A stretch of DNA of 64,000 nt from Phenylobacterium sp. (GCF_013911965.1 NZ_JACESE010000004.1:207609-271608), one strand, 5' to 3'; shown: positions 17,441-28,499, counted from the stretch's first letter. The notes: generated by a model from the sequence alone, not told the origin. Numbers and translations are program-made.

Positions 17441-17869
17441 ATGAGCGCGCCCAGCGATCCTGCCGACTCGCAGCCGGACGAACCGGCCGGCCCTGTCCGG
17501 CCGATGAGCGCCCTCGCCGTCATGGCCTATCGGGCCATCGGCATGGCGGCCCTCGGCCTGGCGATCGCCGGCGCCTTCCTGCCCCTGCTGCCGACCACCA
17601 TCTTCCTCATCGTCGCGGCCTGGGCCTTCGGCAAGAGCGCGCCGAAGCTGCGCGCCCGCCTCTATGCGCACAAGCGGTTCGGCCCGACCCTCAAGGCCTG
17701 GGATCAGCGCGGCGCCATCCCGCCCCGCGCCAAGATCGCGGCCCTGCTGGGCATGACGATCAGCTGGGTGGTTCTGACGCTGACGACGCACCGGCCCTGG
17801 CTGTCGGCCGTGGTGGGCGTGGTCCTGATCGGGTGCGCCGCCTACGTCCTGACGCGGCCCTCGGCCTGA
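17441..17869 (+). CDS. DUF454 (YbaN-like) inner-membrane protein
   Basis: The 142-residue protein has the DUF454 pattern: a first helix (GLAIAGAFLPLLPTTIFLIV), the conserved AWAFGKSAPKL and LYAHKRFGPTLKAW, and two further C-terminal helices. The LPLLPTT motif and the W-x-x-x-x-x-I/P segment are typical. The role of the family is not established. I chose the ATG at 17441, with a short hydrophilic N-terminus. A CTTGCGA-N5-TCGCAAG palindrome lies directly upstream. Confidence 0.85.
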   Translation: MSAPSDPADSQPDEPAGPVRPMSALAVMAYRAIGMAALGLAIAGAFLPLLPTTIFLIVAAWAFGKSAPKLRARLYAHKRFGPTLKAWDQRGAIPPRAKIAALLGMTISWVVLTLTTHRPWLSAVVGVVLIGCAAYVLTRPSA

Positions 17870-17909
17870 CCGCCCGCAGCCGCTCGCCACGCGAACAGAC
17901 GAAGCGTCC

Positions 17910-18638
17910 TCACCAGGGGATCGGCGCGCCGTCCCAGGCGTAGAAGCCGCCGCTGTCGGCAGGCGTCAGCCCCGCCAGCACCGCCAGCAGGCGTTCGGCC
18001 GCAAAGTCCGGCGCAAAGAGCTTCTCGGTCGCGACGCCGCCCTGAAAGGGCGCGCTGAGCGCCGTGTCCACCGTTCCGGGATGCAGGGCGACGCAGATCG
18101 CCTGGGGCCGCTGGCGGGCGAGCTCGACGGCCAGCGTCCGCACGAGCTGGTTCAGCGCCGCCTTCGATGCGCGATAGCCGTACCAGCCGCCGAGCCGGTT
18201 GTCGCCGATCGAGCCGACGCGGGCCGAAAGCGCGGCGAACACCGCCCGGCGATCCCGGGACAGGCGCGGCAGCAGGTGTTTGGCCGCCAGCGCCGGGCCG
18301 ACGGCGTTGATCGCGAAGGCGGCCATCAGGCCGTCGGCCGAAAGGCTGCGCCAGCTCTTCTCCGGCGAAAGGCCGCCTCCGTGCAGGCGGCCGGTGGCGA
18401 CGACGACGAGGTCGGCCGGCCCCAGATCGTCGAGCCGCGCCGCGGCGGCCTCCATCGTCGCCTCGTCCGTCAGTTCGAGAGGCGCCCAGTGGGCGCTCTT
18501 CGGCAGCCGTTCCGGGCGGGTTCGCGAAAGCGCCAGCAGCGGCCGTTCGGGGTCCTCCTGCGCCAGGCGCGCCAGCAGGGCGCCGCCCAGGCCTCCGCCT
18601 GCGCCCAAGACCACCGCGGCTCCTCGACCTTCGGCCAT
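17910..18638 (-). CDS. SDR family NAD(P)-dependent oxidoreductase (CsgA/YbbO-like)
   Basis: The 242-residue short-chain dehydrogenase begins AVVLGAGGGLGGALLARLA as its nucleotide-binding turn. It carries the active-site YGYRASKAALNQLVRTLAVE (Y-x-x-x-K) and a GTVDTALSAPFQ segment like those of C-factor/CsgA-type SDRs. The first glycine motif reads GAGGGLG rather than the usual TGxxxGxG, but still fits. The substrate is unknown. It is convergent with the DUF454 gene. Confidence 0.82.
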   Translation of the reverse strand: MAEGRGAAVVLGAGGGLGGALLARLAQEDPERPLLALSRTRPERLPKSAHWAPLELTDEATMEAAAARLDDLGPADLVVVATGRLHGGGLSPEKSWRSLSADGLMAAFAINAVGPALAAKHLLPRLSRDRRAVFAALSARVGSIGDNRLGGWYGYRASKAALNQLVRTLAVELARQRPQAICVALHPGTVDTALSAPFQGGVATEKLFAPDFAAERLLAVLAGLTPADSGGFYAWDGAPIPW

Positions 18639-18734
18639 GCCTGACGCCTCCCTAGCAGGGTGATACGGCGCGCGCCGGGCTTTCGACGCACCGCGACGCG
18701 CTTTGGGGCTTCCGTCCGACGGAGGAGACCCTAC

Positions 18735-18890
18735 ATGGCCCTCATGCTGAGGCTTCCCGAAAAGACGCCCGACACCGCGCCGAGAGGGTCCGCGCCGCCG
18801 ACGCCGCGCTTCCCCGCGTGGAGCCGCCTGCGCCAGGCCTCGGCCGAGCGGCGCGAGGCGATGCGTCGCTCACGCGGCGGGCTGGCCTGA
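18735..18890 (+). CDS. Small basic hypothetical protein
   Basis: A 51-residue frame starts at an ATG preceded by a near-perfect GGAGGAGA ribosome site 6 bases upstream. The protein is basic and Pro/Arg-rich (SRLRQASAERREAMRRSRGG), with no membrane segment. The strong ribosome site is the main argument that it is real; I do not recognise it. The following 218 bases (18891-19108) before the end of ftsK hold nothing I can identify. Confidence 0.45.
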   Translation: MALMLRLPEKTPDTAPRGSAPPTPRFPAWSRLRQASAERREAMRRSRGGLA

Positions 18891-19108
18891 CGCCTGGCCA
18901 AATCGTCGCAGTGGCTTGATCGGCGCCGCCGCGACCTCAAATCAGCGCGGTGCGGGCCTCTCCCCACGCGCGGCCTCTCACCCAGGTTGCGTTGTCGGTC
19001 CGCACAGGGCGCGCTCGGATACGCGGTCGGGACGCTTCTCTCCCCCCAGCCCCGCCCCGGCCGAGCCGGGCGCGCCCACCCGTTCTTCAGACGTCCCGCG
19101 TCGGAAGA

Positions 19109-21529
19109 TCAGGGCGGCGCGCCGACCAGGATCTCGCGCTTGCCCGCATGGTTGGCCGGGCTGACCACCCCTTCCTGCTCCATCCGCTCGATGAGCGAGG
19201 CCGCCCGGTTGTAGCCGATCTGCAGGCGGCGCTGGACGTAGCTGGTGGACGCCTTGCCGTCGCGGGTGACCACGGCCACGGCGCGGTCGTAGAGGTCGTC
19301 GCCCGACCCGCCGCCGGCCCCGCCGAAGTCGCCGCCGCCCTCCTCCTCGTCGCCGCCGGCGGTGACGTCCTCCACATACTGGGGCTCGCCCTGGGCGCGC
19401 AGGAACTTGGCCACGGCCTCGACCTCCTCGTCGGAGACGAAGGGGCCGTGCAGGCGGGTGATCCGTCCGCCGCCGGCCATGTAGAGCATGTCGCCCTGGC
19501 CGAGCAGCTGCTCGCCGCCCTGTTCGCCGAGGATGGTGCGGCTGTCGATCTTGGAGGTGACCTGGAAGGAGATCCGGGTCGGGAAGTTGGCCTTGATGGT
19601 GCCGGTGATGACGTCCACCGACGGCCGCTGCGTCGCCATGATCAGGTGGATGCCGGCGGCCCGCGCCATCTGGGCCAGGCGCTGGACCGCCCCTTCCACG
19701 TCCTTGCCCGCCACCAGCATCAGGTCGGCCACCTCATCGATGACCACGACAAGGTAGGGCATGGGCTTGGGATCGATGCGCTCGCTCTCATAGACCGGGC
19801 GGCCGTTGTCGTCGAAGCCGGTCTGGACGGTGCGCTCGAAGTGCTCGCCCTTGGCCGCGGCCTCCTTGGCGCGCTCGTTATAGGAGGCGACGTTGCGCAC
19901 GCCGATCTTGGACATCAGCCGGTAGCGGTCCTCCATCTCGCGCACGGTCCATTTCAGCGCGACGATGGCCTTTTTCGGATCGGTGACGACGGGCGCCAGC
20001 AGGTGCGGGATGCCGTCATAGACCGACAGCTCCAGCATCTTGGGGTCGATCATGATGAAGCGGCACTGCTCGGGCGCCAGCCGGTAGAGGATCGACAGGA
20101 TCATGGCGTTGACGCCCACCGACTTGCCCGAGCCGGTGGTGCCGGCGATCAGCAGGTGGGGCATCTTCGACAGGTCGGCGATATAGGGTTCGCCGCCGAT
20201 GTTCTCGCCGAGCGCCATGGGCAGGGCGAGCGTCGAGCGTTCGTACTCGGCGCTGGCCAGCAGGTCGCGCAGATAGACGGTTTCCCGCTTCTGGTTCGGC
20301 AGTTCGATGCCGATCGCGTTGCGGCCGGGCACCACGGCGACGCGGCAGGCGGCGACGGACATGGAGCGGGCGATGTCGTCGGAGAGCGCCACGACCCGGG
20401 CCGACTTCACGCCGGGCGCCGGGACCAGTTCGTAGAGGGTGACCACCGGGCCGGGGCGGATCTGGTCGATCTGGCCGCGCACGCCGAACTCGGCCAGCAC
20501 GCCTTCCAGCAGCTGGGCGTTCTGGCGCAGGGCGCCCTCGTCGAAGGCGGCCGCCCGCGGCTTGGGCTTGGCCAGCATGGAGAGCTCGGGGAGGGTGAAG
20601 CCGTCCGGACGGACGAAGTCGAACACGCCCTGGTTCTCGCGCGATTCCCGCGGCGACTCCTTGGGCGGCGTCTTGGGCTTGCGGATGCTGAGCGGGGCGG
20701 CGGCCGGCGGTTCGTCGAACTCGGCCCCCTCGTCCTCCGGCTCGGGCTCGCGCCGAAGCGGGATGGTGGCGGCCACGCTCGGCGACGGCGCCGGGTCGAG
20801 GGCCGCGTCGGGAATGCCCGCATCGCGTTGGGCCCGCCGCGCACGGGCGGCGCGGGCGGGCGCCGGCGGTGCGGGCGGCTCGATCTCCACCTTCGGCCGG
20901 GCGGCGAGGCGCTGGGCGAGGCCCTCGGCCACGGCCGCGGCGTCCACCTTCCTCAGGCCGATGGCGAAGCCCAGGGCGATCAATCCGAGCCCCCCGAGCA
21001 GAAGGGCGGCCACGGGCTTGGCCGCGGGGATGCGGGCGAAGTCCAGCAGGCCGGCCGCGCCGCTCAGCAGGCCGTGACCCCAGAAGCCGCCCAGGCCCTT
21101 GGCGAGCGGCCAGACGGCCGGCGGGGCGGGCCAGGCCAGCAGGGCGGCGAGCCCGAGCAGGCCGGCGCAGGCCGCCAGGGCGCGGATCCGCAGGGCGCGA
21201 CGCGTGGCGTCCGGTTCGGCGCTGAGCGCCCGGGACAGGCCGAACATCACCATCAGCAGCGCGCCCAGGCCGGCGACGAGTCCCAGGGACTGCATGCCGA
21301 TGTCGGCGATCACCGCGCCGGGGGCGCCCAGGACGTTCTTCGGCGACTGAGCGGAGGCGGCGTTCAGGCTCGGATCTGCGGCGTCATAGGTGGCGAGCGC
21401 CAGCGCGACCGCCACCCCGAAGGCGGCCAGAAGCCCGCCTCGAAGCCTGGCCGTGTTGGGATGCAGCCAGGCCAGCCGCACGATGTGCAGCGCCAGCTCC
21501 AGACCCGTCTTCCGCGCCGCCCGCGCCAT
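19109..21529 (-). CDS. ftsK: DNA translocase FtsK
   Basis: The 806-residue protein moves DNA at the division septum and activates XerCD at dif. The N-terminal 200 residues contain four hydrophobic segments for septal membrane anchoring, followed by a Pro/Ala/Glu-rich linker. The motor domain carries Walker A (IAGTTGSGKSVGVNAM), Walker B (LVVVIDEVADLM) and the arginine-containing ATQRPSVDVITG. The C-terminal gamma winged helix (DGKASTSYVQRRLQIGYNRA) reads the KOPS polarity sequences. A divergent, unrelated membrane-anchored protein follows upstream. Confidence 0.96.
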   Translation of the reverse strand: MARAARKTGLELALHIVRLAWLHPNTARLRGGLLAAFGVAVALALATYDAADPSLNAASAQSPKNVLGAPGAVIADIGMQSLGLVAGLGALLMVMFGLSRALSAEPDATRRALRIRALAACAGLLGLAALLAWPAPPAVWPLAKGLGGFWGHGLLSGAAGLLDFARIPAAKPVAALLLGGLGLIALGFAIGLRKVDAAAVAEGLAQRLAARPKVEIEPPAPPAPARAARARRAQRDAGIPDAALDPAPSPSVAATIPLRREPEPEDEGAEFDEPPAAAPLSIRKPKTPPKESPRESRENQGVFDFVRPDGFTLPELSMLAKPKPRAAAFDEGALRQNAQLLEGVLAEFGVRGQIDQIRPGPVVTLYELVPAPGVKSARVVALSDDIARSMSVAACRVAVVPGRNAIGIELPNQKRETVYLRDLLASAEYERSTLALPMALGENIGGEPYIADLSKMPHLLIAGTTGSGKSVGVNAMILSILYRLAPEQCRFIMIDPKMLELSVYDGIPHLLAPVVTDPKKAIVALKWTVREMEDRYRLMSKIGVRNVASYNERAKEAAAKGEHFERTVQTGFDDNGRPVYESERIDPKPMPYLVVVIDEVADLMLVAGKDVEGAVQRLAQMARAAGIHLIMATQRPSVDVITGTIKANFPTRISFQVTSKIDSRTILGEQGGEQLLGQGDMLYMAGGGRITRLHGPFVSDEEVEAVAKFLRAQGEPQYVEDVTAGGDEEEGGGDFGGAGGGSGDDLYDRAVAVVTRDGKASTSYVQRRLQIGYNRAASLIERMEQEGVVSPANHAGKREILVGAPP

Positions 21530-21692
21530 AAACGCCCTCCTTGCACTCAGGGACCCGATCTATCGGACAGGAGGGTTAAGAGGCGTTTACGCCGTCCGGT
21601 GCGGTCGTGTGCGAAAACGCCGCGCGAACCCGGCCCTCGCCCGCAGGAACGCGCTTTCGCTCCGGCCTTCTCCGCACTAGGTTTGCGCCGTC

Positions 21693-22154
21693 ATGTGGAC
21701 CGTTCCGAAATCTGTCCTGCGCGTCGTGGCGCTGATCCTGTTCGCCTGCGCCGCCGGCGCCTTCGCGCTTGGCATCCTCGGCGCGGAGCCGGGAGGCGGC
21801 CGGCTGCCCGGCGAGACGGCGTCCGCCGACGGGGCCACCGTCACCACGCTGAACGCAGCCGACGCCCGGCCCCTGACCGAAGGCGGCGCGCCTCCCGCCG
21901 AGGACGAGGAGGAACAGGCCGCGGCCGAGGACGAGTCGGACGAGGCCGAGACCGAGGTGGCCGAGGCCGCCGACACGCCGGCCGACCCGCAGATCCCGGC
22001 CCTTCAGGTGCCGGTGGAGACCGCCGCTCCGCGTCCGCCGCCGGCCAAGGCGCCGCCGCCGAAGGCGCCAGCGTCTCCGCCGCAGCAAAGCGGCGACGCC
22101 ATCGGGGATCTGGTCGACGGGCTCACCCCGCCCTCGGAGCTTCCGCCCTTCTAG
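21693..22154 (+). CDS. Hypothetical membrane-anchored, acidic, proline-rich protein
   Basis: The 153-residue protein has one N-terminal hydrophobic helix (VLRVVALILFACAAGAFALG) that acts as an anchor or signal. A low-complexity acidic stretch (EDEEEQAAAEDESDEAE) and a Pro/Lys/Ala-rich segment (RPPPAKAPPPKAPASPPQ) follow, reminiscent of a periplasm-spanning tail. No folded domain can be recognised. Its stop codon overlaps that of the convergent DUF502 gene. The function is unknown. Confidence 0.65.
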   Translation: MWTVPKSVLRVVALILFACAAGAFALGILGAEPGGGRLPGETASADGATVTTLNAADARPLTEGGAPPAEDEEEQAAAEDESDEAETEVAEAADTPADPQIPALQVPVETAAPRPPPAKAPPPKAPASPPQQSGDAIGDLVDGLTPPSELPPF

Positions 22155-22846
22155 GGGGCCGGCGGCCCCTCCGCCGGCGGCGGGCCCGCCATGTCCATGG
22201 GCGGCGGCCCGGTGCGACGGTACTTGATCGAGGCCGGCGCGGTGACCCCGGCCGAGACCACGAACTGGACCGCCTCGTTCAGCGTCCAGTCCAGCCAGAC
22301 CAGCCGGTTCACCGGCACGATCTCCACATAGCCGGAGGTCGGATTGGGCGTGGTCGGCACATAGACGGCGGCCAGCTCCTCGCCCGTGTCGGCGGCCTTG
22401 AAGAGCTGGGTCACCAGCCCGACGGTCTTCATCTCCTCGGACGGAAACTCGATCAGCACCACCTTCTGCGCCTGCTCCATGGGCGAGTGGAAGCTGGCGA
22501 TCAGCTTCTGGGCCGAGGAATAGACCGTACGCCCGATCGGGATGCGCCCGATCAGGTCGTCGACGGCCTTGCCCACCGCCTTGCCCGCTGCGCCGCGGGC
22601 CAGCAGGCCGACGATCGTCAGGATGACCACGGCCGTCAGAATCTCCAGCACCGTCGTGAAGACTCCCGGCGGTCCCGCGCCGACCCAGGCGGCCAGCGGC
22701 CGGATCACCAGCGCCCCCAGCAAGGAGGCCAGCTTGGCCAGCAGCCACAGCGCCCAGACGGTGAGCGCCAGGGGGGCGAGGGTGACGGCGCCGACCGCCA
22801 GGGTCTGCGGCCAGCGGATCAGGAATTGGCGGACGGCGGGGTCCAT
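22151..22846 (-). CDS. DUF502 family inner-membrane protein
   Basis: The 231-residue protein has two N-terminal membrane helices (WPQTLAVGAVTLAPLALTVW and the segment around VLEILTAVVILTIVGLL). The conserved DUF502 region GRIPIGRTVYSSAQKLIASF, VVLIEFPSEEM and VYVPTTPNPTSGYVEIVP follows. The last motif is diagnostic for the family, whose role is not established. A start at 22846 gives the normal length. Confidence 0.88.
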   Translation of the reverse strand: MDPAVRQFLIRWPQTLAVGAVTLAPLALTVWALWLLAKLASLLGALVIRPLAAWVGAGPPGVFTTVLEILTAVVILTIVGLLARGAAGKAVGKAVDDLIGRIPIGRTVYSSAQKLIASFHSPMEQAQKVVLIEFPSEEMKTVGLVTQLFKAADTGEELAAVYVPTTPNPTSGYVEIVPVNRLVWLDWTLNEAVQFVVSAGVTAPASIKYRRTGPPPMDMAGPPPAEGPPAP

Positions 22847-22919
22847 GACGCAGGGCTCCGGTCTCTCGAGGTGCGAGAGTTCCTAAACGCCCGACGCCCC
22901 GGACGGAACCACGGCGGCC

Positions 22920-23807
22920 TTATGCCTTGGCCGGCGCCACCCCATGCTGGGCGAAGTGGGCCAGCATCCGCCTCCAGCCGTCCTTGGCCGCCTCGGCGTC
23001 ATAGGCCGAGCGGTAGTCGGCGTGGAAGCCGTGCTGGGCGTCCGGATAGACCACGATGTCGCTGTCGGTCTTGCCCGCCGCCTTGAGCGCCGCGCGCTTC
23101 TTCTCCACGTCGCTCAGGGGTATCCCCTGGTCCTGGCCGGCATAGAGGCCGAGCACGGGCGCGGACGTCTTGGCGGCCAGATCGACGGGCCACTGGCGCT
23201 CGCTCGGCGCGGCGTCGGCCGGCGGGGCGAGGCGGCCGTACCAGGCGACGCCGGCGTCGAAGAAGTCCGTCTTCTGGGCCGCCTGCCAGACGATGTTGCC
23301 GCCCCAGCAGAAACCGGTGATGGCGGCTCGGTCGGCGTCGGCGTAGTCCTGCGCCTGCAGGAAGGCCATGGCCGCGGCCAGATCGCCCATCACCTGGTCG
23401 TCGGTCGCCGTGGCCACGATCTTCCGGATCTCGGCGTAGTCGGTCAGCTTCGAGGGATCGCCGGCCCGGGCGAAGAAGTCGGGCGCGATGGCGACATAGC
23501 CGAGTTGGGCGAGCCGGCGGCAGACGTCGCGGATGTATTCGTGGACGCCGAAGATCTCCGAGACCACGACCACCACCGGGAACGGACCCGCGCCCTGCGG
23601 GCGGGCCAGATTGGCCGGGATCTGGGTGTCGGGCGGCGAGAGCTGCACGGTCTCGGTGACGAGCCCCGTCTCCGGCGTGGCGATCGGCTCGGCCTGGGCC
23701 GAGAGCGCGAAGACGGCGTAGCCGCCGAGCACGGCGGCGCCCAGCTTGCGGCGCGACAGGTTCAGGTCGGAAGGCATGGTCCCTTCGGGACGGGTGAGCG
23801 TGGTCAT
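22920..23807 (-). CDS. Tat-exported dienelactone hydrolase family protein
   Basis: The 295-residue protein (start 23807, preceded by GAGGA) has a twin-arginine signal NLSRRKLGAAVLGGYAVFAL, so it is probably folded before export. The body is a dienelactone-hydrolase-like alpha/beta hydrolase with the nucleophile Cys in ITGFCWGGN, an Asp in YAGQDQGIP and a His in AQHGFHADY completing the triad. The family hydrolyses lactones such as dienelactone in aromatic degradation, but many paralogues have other substrates. Here no pathway neighbour is seen. Confidence 0.87.
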   Translation of the reverse strand: MTTLTRPEGTMPSDLNLSRRKLGAAVLGGYAVFALSAQAEPIATPETGLVTETVQLSPPDTQIPANLARPQGAGPFPVVVVVSEIFGVHEYIRDVCRRLAQLGYVAIAPDFFARAGDPSKLTDYAEIRKIVATATDDQVMGDLAAAMAFLQAQDYADADRAAITGFCWGGNIVWQAAQKTDFFDAGVAWYGRLAPPADAAPSERQWPVDLAAKTSAPVLGLYAGQDQGIPLSDVEKKRAALKAAGKTDSDIVVYPDAQHGFHADYRSAYDAEAAKDGWRRMLAHFAQHGVAPAKA

Positions 23808-23877
23808 GGGCGTCCTCAAGGTTCTTCTTGGGCGCGATCCTGAGGTCAGCCCCTGCGGGAGTCCAGCCGCCTCGCCA

Positions 23878-24495
23878 TCAAGTCGAGGCGCCGGCCCTGC
23901 GCAGCGTCAGATTGATCCGCCCGCCGCCGGGCACGAGCTGCGACGAGCCTGAGAGCACGCGATCGATCCCGTGGAAGGCGAGCCGCGCGCCCCCGCCCAG
24001 CACGCAGACATCGCCCGAGGACAGGCGCACCGAGCGCGTCGGATCCCGCCGGCTGGTCCCGCCGATGCGGAACACCGCCGTATCGCCCAGCGACACCGAG
24101 AGGACCGGGTAGTCGAAGTCCCTCTCGTCCCGGTCCTGATGCAGGCTCATGCGGGCCTGCGCGTCGTAGAGATTGACCAGGCAGGCGTCGGGCGGCCCCG
24201 GCGCATCGGCCGCCTCCCGCCAAAGGTCGAGCAGGGCGGGCGGTATGTCGGGCCAGGGCTCGCCCGTCTGCGGATGGGTCGGCTGGTAGCGGTAGCCGGC
24301 TTGCGCGTCCGTCACCCAGCCCAGGGGGCCGAAATTGGTCATGCGCACGCTCATCGGCTTCCCGCCCGGCGTCACCGGCCGATAGAAGGGCGCGGCCTCT
24401 ACGCGGCGCATCACCTCGGCCAGGAGGTCCCTCTGGGCGGCCGGGTCCAGCCGTCCGGGCAGGAGGCGGAATCCGTTCTCTGCAACCAGGCTCAT
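23878..24495 (-). CDS. alkB: AlkB-type 2-oxoglutarate/Fe(II) dioxygenase (DNA alkylation repair)
   Basis: From the ATG at 24495 the protein is 205 residues, the normal AlkB length. Iron ligands are the His and Asp of MSLHQDRDE and the later His of RLAFHGIDRVL. The 2-oxoglutarate Arg is in GGRINLTLRRAG. MTNFGPLGWVTD forms part of the substrate lid. It would remove 1-methyladenine and 3-methylcytosine from DNA or RNA by oxidative demethylation. It is divergent from a small HELTH-containing protein gene, 20 bases away. Confidence 0.9.
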   Translation of the reverse strand: MSLVAENGFRLLPGRLDPAAQRDLLAEVMRRVEAAPFYRPVTPGGKPMSVRMTNFGPLGWVTDAQAGYRYQPTHPQTGEPWPDIPPALLDLWREAADAPGPPDACLVNLYDAQARMSLHQDRDERDFDYPVLSVSLGDTAVFRIGGTSRRDPTRSVRLSSGDVCVLGGGARLAFHGIDRVLSGSSQLVPGGGRINLTLRRAGAST

Positions 24496-24515
24496 GGCGG
24501 TCCATATAGGCAGGC

Positions 24516-25016
24516 ATGAGCGCCGCCGCCCGCATGAAGCCCCTGACCCTGCGCCCCCTGACACGCGGCGAACGCGCCCTGGCGTGCGAGATGTTCGGCG
24601 AGGCCCTGGACGCGGCCCGCATCCGCCTGATCGCCCTGCCCGTCTGGCCGCGGGCCTTCGCGACGGGCAAGACCCTGCTCGCCTTCCCGACGGCCCAGGC
24701 GGCGACGGACTTCGCCGCCGAGCCGCTGGCCCTCCAGGGCCTGTTCGTCCACGAACTGACGCACGTCTGGCAGGCGCAGAACGGCACGGCCCTGCTGCCC
24801 GCCAAGATCCGCGCCGGGGACGGCCGTGCGGCCTATGCCTACGACCTCTTCGACGGCCGCGGATTCGCCGATCTGAACATCGAGCAGCAGGCCATGGTGG
24901 CGCAACACGCCTTCCTGGCGAGCCGCGGCGCGGCGCTGCGGATTCCGGCCCTGGCCTATGGCGCCTATCTGGCCGGACTTGCGCCGCGTCAAAGCGATAA
25001 ACCCCGGAATGTTTAG
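24516..25016 (+). CDS. Orphan zincin-like protein (Vgr-related) with HELTH motif
   Basis: The 166-residue protein carries FVHELTHVWQAQNG near its centre, an HExxH motif as in zinc metallopeptidases and DUF4157-type proteins. Short helical flanks and AYAYDLFDGRGFADLNIEQQ follow. Proteins like this are sometimes labelled Vgr-related, but no type VI secretion or contractile-injection gene lies nearby. There is no signal peptide. The likely role, if any, is as a small peptidase or inactive zincin; this is unproven. Confidence 0.65.
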   Translation: MSAAARMKPLTLRPLTRGERALACEMFGEALDAARIRLIALPVWPRAFATGKTLLAFPTAQAATDFAAEPLALQGLFVHELTHVWQAQNGTALLPAKIRAGDGRAAYAYDLFDGRGFADLNIEQQAMVAQHAFLASRGAALRIPALAYGAYLAGLAPRQSDKPRNV

Positions 25017-25026
25017 GGTCATTGGG

Positions 25027-25054
25027 CTTGCGACAGGGTTGTGGCTACCCATAT
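25027..25054 (+). promoter_or_regulatory. Candidate sigma-32 heat-shock promoter of dnaK
   Basis: CTTG at 25027-25030 and CCATAT at 25049-25054 (CCCATAT with the base before) are 18 bases apart. This fits the alphaproteobacterial heat-shock pattern CTTG-N17/18-CYTAT with one deviation. It lies about 140 bases before the dnaK ATG. Confidence 0.55.
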
Positions 25055-25194
25055 CGCGACTCGACGGCGGGGCGCTTCTTAAGCTAACCGCCCGAGACCC
25101 TTATTCGAACCGGGGGCGGTGACAAGAACCGGGGCGCTTCACTAGAAGGCCCTCCACGCGCCGTCCGCCAACAAGGAGCGAGCAGGACTCGATT

Positions 25195-27096
<1,902 letters not shown>

Positions 27097-27265
27097 CGAC
27101 CGGTCCCATGGCGCGGCGCATCCCATTTCGCCACAAGGCGGGCGGGGATGCGTCGCCGCCGGGCGCCATTGATGCGCACCCCCCGTTCAGACCTGGCCTT
27201 GGCCTTGCGTCGGACGGGGGGCATGCCCACCTAATTTCCCATAATCATTCAGATACCTGACGCTC

Positions 27266-28429
27266 ATGCGGGACTATTACGAGATCCTGGGCGTGGAGCG
27301 CGGCTGCGATGGCGCGAGCCTGAAGTCCGCCTTCCGCAAGCTGGCGATGGAACACCATCCCGACCGCAACGGCGGTTGCGAGGACGCGGCCGCCCGCTTC
27401 AAGGAGATCAACGAGGCCTATTCGGTCCTGTCGGACCCGCAGAAGCGCGTGGCCTATGATCGTTTCGGCCATGCCGGGGTGAACGGCGGCGGCGGCGGCG
27501 CGGGCCCCGGCGGCGGCCAGTTCCACGACGTCCACGACATCTTCAACGAGGTGTTCGGCGACGTCTTCGGCGACATGTTCGGCCAGGGCGGCCGCGCCCG
27601 GCGCGGCGGCCCGGCCCGCGGCCAGGATCTGCGCTACGACCTGGAGATCACCCTCGAGCAGGCCTTCGCCGGCGCCGAGGTCGAGATCGTCGTGCCCGCG
27701 GCCATGACCTGCGAGACCTGCGAGGGGACCGGCGCCAAGCCTGGCACCAGCCCGACGGTCTGCGGAACCTGCGGCGGCGCGGGTCGGATCCGCGCCAGCC
27801 AGGGCTTCTTCTCCGTCGAGCGCAGCTGCCCGCGCTGCGGCGGCACAGGTCGGCTCGTGCTCGACCCCTGCGTCGACTGCCACGGCCACGGCCAGGTGCG
27901 CAAGGAACGCAAGCTGCAGGTCCGCATCCCGGCCGGCGTCGACGACGGCGCCCGCATCCGCCTGGCCGGCGAGGGCGACGCCGGCGCCCGCGGCGGCCCG
28001 CGCGGCGACCTCTACATCTTCATCTCCGTGGCCCCGCACGACCTCTTCGAGCGGGACGGCCTGGATCTGCTCTGCACCGTGCCGGTGCCCATGGCCATCG
28101 CCGTGCTGGGCGGCGAGATCGAGGCCCCCTGCCTGATGGGGGGCGAGAACTGCGACGGCAACTGCAAGATCCCGGTCCAGGTGCCCGAGGGCGCCCAGAC
28201 CGGCAAGACCCTGCGCCTGAAGGGCCGCGGCATGCCCTCCCTCCGCTCGCGCGAGCGGGGCGACCTGGTGGTGGAGATCTTCGTCGAGACGCCGACCAAG
28301 CTGTCGGCCCGGCAGAAGGAGCTGATGGCCGAGTTCGCCGAACTCTGCGGCGAGCAGCAGCACCCCAAGTCCTCCACCTTCATCGGCAAGGCCAAGCGCT
28401 TCTGGGAAGAGGTGACCGGCGGCTGCTAA
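27266..28429 (+). CDS. dnaJ: Co-chaperone DnaJ (Hsp40)
   Basis: The 387-residue type I J-protein begins [20 protein letters not shown], with the HPD tripeptide in [10 protein letters not shown] Gly/Phe-rich linker follows, then a zinc domain with the repeats [32 protein letters not shown] and [10 protein letters not shown], and the C-terminal peptide-binding domain. It stimulates the DnaK ATPase and delivers clients. The C-terminal domain contains an extra CNGC-like stretch ([16 protein letters not shown]) typical of some alphaproteobacteria. A 7-bp hairpin follows the stop codon. Confidence 0.97.
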   Translation: MRDYYEILGVERGCDGASLKSAFRKLAMEHHPDRNGGCEDAAARFKEINEAYSVLSDPQKRVAYDRFGHAGVNGGGGGAGPGGGQFHDVHDIFNEVFGDVFGDMFGQGGRARRGGPARGQDLRYDLEITLEQAFAGAEVEIVVPAAMTCETCEGTGAKPGTSPTVCGTCGGAGRIRASQGFFSVERSCPRCGGTGRLVLDPCVDCHGHGQVRKERKLQVRIPAGVDDGARIRLAGEGDAGARGGPRGDLYIFISVAPHDLFERDGLDLLCTVPVPMAIAVLGGEIEAPCLMGGENCDGNCKIPVQVPEGAQTGKTLRLKGRGMPSLRSRERGDLVVEIFVETPTKLSARQKELMAEFAELCGEQQHPKSSTFIGKAKRFWEEVTGGC

Positions 28430-28430
28430 G

Positions 28431-28450
28431 GCGCAACTTAACGGTTGCGC
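28431..28450 (+). promoter_or_regulatory. Hairpin directly after dnaJ stop codon
   Basis: GCGCAAC (28431-28437), loop TTAACG, GTTGCGC (28444-28450) forms a perfect 7-bp stem beginning one base after the stop. There is no T run after it, so it may be an mRNA-stabilising 3' stem, a Rho-linked end or an operator for the VOC gene starting at 28500. Confidence 0.4.
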
Positions 28451-28499
28451 GATTGGGCGGAATTGACCAGGCTCTCCCGCCTCTAGTTAGGAGCCGCCC

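Noticed and set aside
21576-21590. TTAA-N7-TTAC before ftsK as a CtrA box
   Set aside because: One mismatch from the CtrA consensus TTAA-N7-TTAA and a single occurrence in the gap; too weak to annotate without comparison to orthologues.
18950-23086. Plus-strand open frame of more than 1300 codons across ftsK and neighbours
   Set aside because: Antisense to ftsK, DUF502 and others with a composition of Arg, Gly, Ala and His and no recognisable domain; ftsK on the other strand is certain.
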